Source: JAVKEN01 sp040221415
GTDB taxonomy: Bacteria > Pseudomonadota > Alphaproteobacteria > Rickettsiales > JABSSG01
Assembly (NCBI GenBank): GCA_040221415.1
Contig: JAVKEN010000022.1
Location: 62,001-126,000 of the forward strand
Length of the DNA: 64,000 bases
Reading direction: 5' to 3'
A program made the translations under genes and the position numbers. Below, in pieces: positions 61,187-64,000 of the stretch (positions are counted from its first letter, which is position 1; the number at the start of each line of letters is the position of its first letter). The notes beneath the pieces are model-generated. The model saw only the letters and a program-made list of their open reading frames with translations, did no database searches and was not told where the DNA came from.

Positions 61187-61696
61187 ATGTTGGGTCGTGC
61201 TTCGAGGGTTCCTCCCTCTTTTCTAGAATTAGCCATACCATTTGCAGCTACTGCTTCATGGACAATTACAGCTTTTAGAGGATTTCACACAGCCGGATTT
61301 GCTGCAGGCCCAGATGGGCTTGGAATTCCACCACATAACCCAGAAGCCGGCGGCGCTGCACAAGGTGGCGGTGGCGATCAAACAGTAGATGAACCATCAA
61401 CAAATCCTGAACTTCAAGAATTGATTAGAGATTTGACCGAAAGTACATTACATAGGTACTATGCTGATGCATGGCCTGATGATTACTCTCCAGAAACAAG
61501 AGAAGCGTATTTACGTGAAACTTTAGCATCGCTCACTGAAACAGACAAAATGACAAACCAATTAACGAGTCTTATAGAGGCTGGATTTAGTTTAAGCCGT
61601 ATCATTGAATTAGCTTGCAATGATGATTACTCAGAAGATTCTGAACCTGAAGGTAAGATTACAGGGGAAATGCCTGAAGCTGAACGCGGCGAATAG
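61187..61696 (+). CDS. MLGR-type protein with presequence-like N-terminus (169 aa)
   Basis: ATG 61187 with TGAGGA upstream. MLGRASRVPPSFLELAIPFA is followed by AFRGFHTAGFAAGPDGLGIP, whose RGFHTA resembles an R-x-F/Y/H cleavage region. PDGLGIP and the later layout (acidic Gly linker, helix, W-P-x-x-x-x-P-E region, acidic tail) match the gene at 60574, so they are tandem paralogues. No family is recognised. Confidence 0.7.
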   Translation: MLGRASRVPPSFLELAIPFAATASWTITAFRGFHTAGFAAGPDGLGIPPHNPEAGGAAQGGGGDQTVDEPSTNPELQELIRDLTESTLHRYYADAWPDDYSPETREAYLRETLASLTETDKMTNQLTSLIEAGFSLSRIIELACNDDYSEDSEPEGKITGEMPEAERGE

Positions 61697-61699
61697 TTT

Positions 61700-62404
61700 T
61701 TAGTTACGCTCGCGACCTCTGTTACGTTCTGGAGTATTTGAGCGACCTCCTCTTCCGCCACCACCACCAGCACGACCACCTTTTCTAGAGCATCTATCAA
61801 CGGCATATTTATATATGTCATAAGCCGCTTGTCCTAAATCCTCTATACAGCTAGGCTGTTCTTCTGGTTCTGGCGCTGCTGCACTACCCCGTGGTGCTGC
61901 TGCTCTTCTGACTGGTAAAGCCGCACTACCCCGTGGTGCCGCTGCTGCTCTGCTTGACCACCTTTCATAGGGCTTTCTGGTGCTGACGCTTCTACCACCA
62001 CCACCACCTGCTGCCGCACCTCTTCTGACTGGTGGCGCTGCTGCTCTTCTGAATGGCGCCCCTGCTCTTCTAGCAGCTTCCTCAACTTTTTCCACATTAG
62101 CTCCGTTATCTCGTAAGGCTTTTTTTATCTGTAAAGCATCTGGATTAACGCAATCACTAATTCCATTATATGACTGATCAATCACACGTTTAGATAACTC
62201 TTTACCCACGCTATCATCAAGCCTTATTAGCTCTTTACATAACTCATACACTTTTACATCAAATGGCTCTTCTATCTCGGACTCATGATCGGACTCATGA
62301 TCTGAATATGAATCTGAATATGAATCTGAATCAGTAAATTCGTCTCTTTTCGAATTTATCAACCCGAATAATTCGGCTTTTATTTGTTTAAATGATTTTG
62401 GCAT
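61700..62404 (-). CDS. RGG-tailed protein, paralogue 1 (234 aa)
   Basis: ATG 62404 (MPKSFKQIKAELFGLINSKR). The first 125 residues are charged and helical, with a Ser/Asp repeat (DSDSYSDSYSDHESDHESE). Then comes an Ala/Pro/Arg-rich repeat (RRAAAPRGSAAAPEPEE), SCIEDLGQAAYDIYKYAVDR, and a Gly/Arg tail GRAGGGGGRGGRSNTPERNR. The SLEELG-helix-RGG layout is shared with the next two genes to the right. RGG boxes bind RNA in eukaryotes; a role in the host is inferred only. Confidence 0.75.
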   Translation of the reverse strand: MPKSFKQIKAELFGLINSKRDEFTDSDSYSDSYSDHESDHESEIEEPFDVKVYELCKELIRLDDSVGKELSKRVIDQSYNGISDCVNPDALQIKKALRDNGANVEKVEEAARRAGAPFRRAAAPPVRRGAAAGGGGGRSVSTRKPYERWSSRAAAAPRGSAALPVRRAAAPRGSAAAPEPEEQPSCIEDLGQAAYDIYKYAVDRCSRKGGRAGGGGGRGGRSNTPERNRGRERN

Positions 62405-62487
62405 AAGGCTTTACCCAAATTTATTTTACGAACCAAAGTCTAAAGCAAAAAACTTAATAAAAGATTAATGGATCGGCATGGTCAGAA

Positions 62488-63120
62488 TTAACCACGGCCT
62501 CTTCCTCTTCCGCCGCCACCACCAGCACGACCATGGCCGCCATCTCCTTCGCGACCAGTACCCTCACCTTCCCTAGTTGCAGCTCTTTGATGACTCTCTC
62601 TTCTTACAAGCTCAGCAGATGTATGCTTGCCCACAGCTTCTTTCCCTGCAACTCTAGCAAGCGCATCTTCATGCAAACGTCTAGCCATCGGGCCTAATTC
62701 TTCTAAACTTCTAGGATGTTCTGGTTCTGGTTCCGGCACAGCTGCTGCCGCTGCCGCTGTGAGCTGCCTGCCATCACTTGCTTCAACTGCATTTTTTTCT
62801 AATACACTCCTTAGCTCTGAATATGTGATATATTCTTCCGCACTTATTGTATTTTTTTTATCAAGCATGTCCCCGTATAAACGGTTTAATATTGTTTGAG
62901 ACTCCCTTTTGCCATCACTATCATCAACTTCTCTTAACTTTCTACACAACTTACCAACCCGCTCCATCAGATCGTCAGATTCCTTGCAGATCCTCGCGTA
63001 CTCCTCAGCGTCTGTTTCTACATCATTTCGCCAATCTTTAAACATTTCATAAAAATAACTATATGCTTCACCTACTTTATTCTCTAAATCTTCTTTTACT
63101 TCTTCAAATAATCTTGGCAT
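62488..63120 (-). CDS. RGG-tailed protein, paralogue 2 (210 aa)
   Basis: ATG 63120 (MPRLFEEVKEDLENKVGEAY). A helical head (1-130), an Ala/Pro/Glu linker, the conserved segment RSLEELGPMARRLHEDALAR (about 140-160), and a Gly/Arg tail GRAGGGGGRGRGRG. A 63-base nucleotide block (62652-62714) encoding the conserved segment is identical to 63334-63396 in the next gene, showing recent duplication or gene conversion. Confidence 0.75.
   Translation of the reverse strand: MPRLFEEVKEDLENKVGEAYSYFYEMFKDWRNDVETDAEEYARICKESDDLMERVGKLCRKLREVDDSDGKRESQTILNRLYGDMLDKKNTISAEEYITYSELRSVLEKNAVEASDGRQLTAAAAAAVPEPEPEHPRSLEELGPMARRLHEDALARVAGKEAVGKHTSAELVRRESHQRAATREGEGTGREGDGGHGRAGGGGGRGRGRG
62652..62714. repeat. 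63-base direct repeat, copy 1
   Basis: Identical over 63 bases to 63334-63396. It encodes the conserved SLEELGPMARRLHEDALAR-type segment on the minus strand in paralogue 2. Confidence 0.9.
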
Positions 63121-63205
63121 GAACTTTTACTCATAAATTTATTTTACAAGCTTAAATCTAAAGCAAAAAACTTAATAAAAGATTAACGATAAGGTGGGGT
63201 CAGAA

Positions 63206-64000
63206 TTAACCACGGCCTCTGTCAGGGCTTGATGCACGTTTGCGAGCTGGGGTCGATGCACGGCCACCACCTGAAGAACGCTCAACAACAGGTGTAGTAG
63301 AACGTTTTGGTGTATCAGAACGTCCTCTAGATGCTCTAGCAAGCGCATCTTCATGCAAACGTCTAGCCATCGGGCCTAATTCTTCTAAACTTCTAGAACG
63401 CTCTTCACTTTTACTAGCTTCAACTTCCAATTCTTCATCATGGCCTCTGAACTGCTGCAACGATTCCTCGTCTATAGAACTTAATGCTCCAGATATTGCA
63501 GACTTAATTACAGAAGGTAAGGCACTACCTTCTCCTCTCATACGGTCTAAAAATAAAATTTCCTGATCAATCTTTAAAATTCTATCCTCTTCTTCTTCCG
63601 ATAACTCTTCTCCCGACTCATGTTTCTCCATCAAACTCTCACGCTCCTCCATAGAAGAATTAATAGCTTTCGATATTTCTAACTGTACTTCCTTAGGAGA
63701 AAGATCTAACAATGACTTCGATAAATTAACAGCAACAGAAAAAAAAGCATAGCTTCCTAAATCTGATATAGCCTTCCTCAAACTAACAGCATCAGGATGA
63801 TCAATCTTTTCTAAGGCTTCAATACCACCTTCTCTGTATAGTAAATCTGTGTCTAGACCTATTTCCTTAGAAGGCTTTATACCTTTTAGAGACATAAGTG
63901 TATTCACTGCTCTAGCGGACTTCTCCACTGCAGCTTTGATCCTTTCTTCGTTATCCCAGCCCTTGATACCATTTAATACACTATCTCTGAATTGCAGTGC
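63206..64000 (-). CDS. RGG-tailed protein, paralogue 3, N-terminus cut by window edge
   Basis: The frame stays open to the window edge, so the start is outside; a GTG at 63928 is inside a continuing frame (ALQFRDSVLNGIKGWDNEER precedes it) and is probably not the start. The visible part is helical and charged, then carries RSLEELGPMARRLHEDALAR and a basic Ser/Arg/Pro/Gly tail ending SSPDRGRG. The tail is basic rather than a full RGG box. It belongs with the two genes to its left. Confidence 0.7.
   Translation of the reverse strand, partial: ALQFRDSVLNGIKGWDNEERIKAAVEKSARAVNTLMSLKGIKPSKEIGLDTDLLYREGGIEALEKIDHPDAVSLRKAISDLGSYAFFSVAVNLSKSLLDLSPKEVQLEISKAINSSMEERESLMEKHESGEELSEEEEDRILKIDQEILFLDRMRGEGSALPSVIKSAISGALSSIDEESLQQFRGHDEELEVEASKSEERSRSLEELGPMARRLHEDALARASRGRSDTPKRSTTPVVERSSGGGRASTPARKRASSPDRGRG
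63334..63396. repeat. 63-base direct repeat, copy 2
   Basis: Identical over 63 bases to 62652-62714, in paralogue 3. The intergenic stretches after these genes are also similar (AAGCAAAAAACTTAATAAAA is shared around 62447 and 63162). Confidence 0.9.

Overview
The window is AT-rich, tightly packed DNA from what looks like an obligate intracellular, host-associated alphaproteobacterium, most likely of the order Rickettsiales (inference). Supporting signs are isolated gene-transfer-agent/phage genes (a large terminase, a DUF3168-type tail completion protein and a TP901-1-type tail protein), ankyrin-repeat proteins, a Cys-rich secreted protein resembling the non-membrane part of rickettsial VirB6-like proteins, clustered palindromic intergenic repeats, and an unusual density of large low-complexity proteins that look like secreted effectors. 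I see no rRNA, tRNA, CRISPR array or insertion sequence.

Layout. 1-16.8 kb (all minus strand) encodes very large coiled-coil, Lys/Ala-rich and Pro-rich proteins, including a 3061-residue protein with IQ-like and AT-hook-like motifs. 16.9-25.9 kb (minus) holds a membrane-anchored effector-binding-domain protein and then a run of proteins with a small alpha/beta-looking head and hyperacidic Gly/Glu/Asp tails, one of which seems frameshifted. 25.9-33.5 kb carries a secreted GT32-type glycosyltransferase, small secreted or repeat proteins, the terminase, a pirin and a DUF3429-like membrane protein. 33.5-41.4 kb (minus) has a Pro/Lys-rich protein, three tandem paralogues with Gly-rich membrane hairpins (one with a textbook IQ motif), a serine hydrolase translationally coupled to an ankyrin protein, and another acidic protein. 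41.5-45.1 kb (mostly plus) holds small enzymes: GNAT, pentapeptide-repeat and NUDIX proteins. 45.2-49.1 kb is a five-gene operon of paralogous multi-pass membrane proteins. 49.1-58.9 kb has an ankyrin-like protein, a LOG-family protein, the Cys-rich secreted protein, a kinase-like/ankyrin fusion, a PAP2 phosphatase and an RNase A-like CdiA-type toxin domain. 58.9-60.1 kb holds the two tail genes. 60.2-64 kb has a repeat cluster, two presequence-like MLGR proteins and three tandem RGG-tailed paralogues.

Taken together, much of the window reads as an effector island. Several proteins carry eukaryote-like short signals: IQ motifs, AT-hooks, RGG boxes, ankyrin repeats, and N-termini resembling mitochondrial presequences. 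Two intergenic regions contain candidate small RNAs exposing the anti-Shine-Dalgarno sequence CCUCCUC. Housekeeping functions are few and scattered. Most effector assignments are inferences from composition and motifs, and each is flagged as such.
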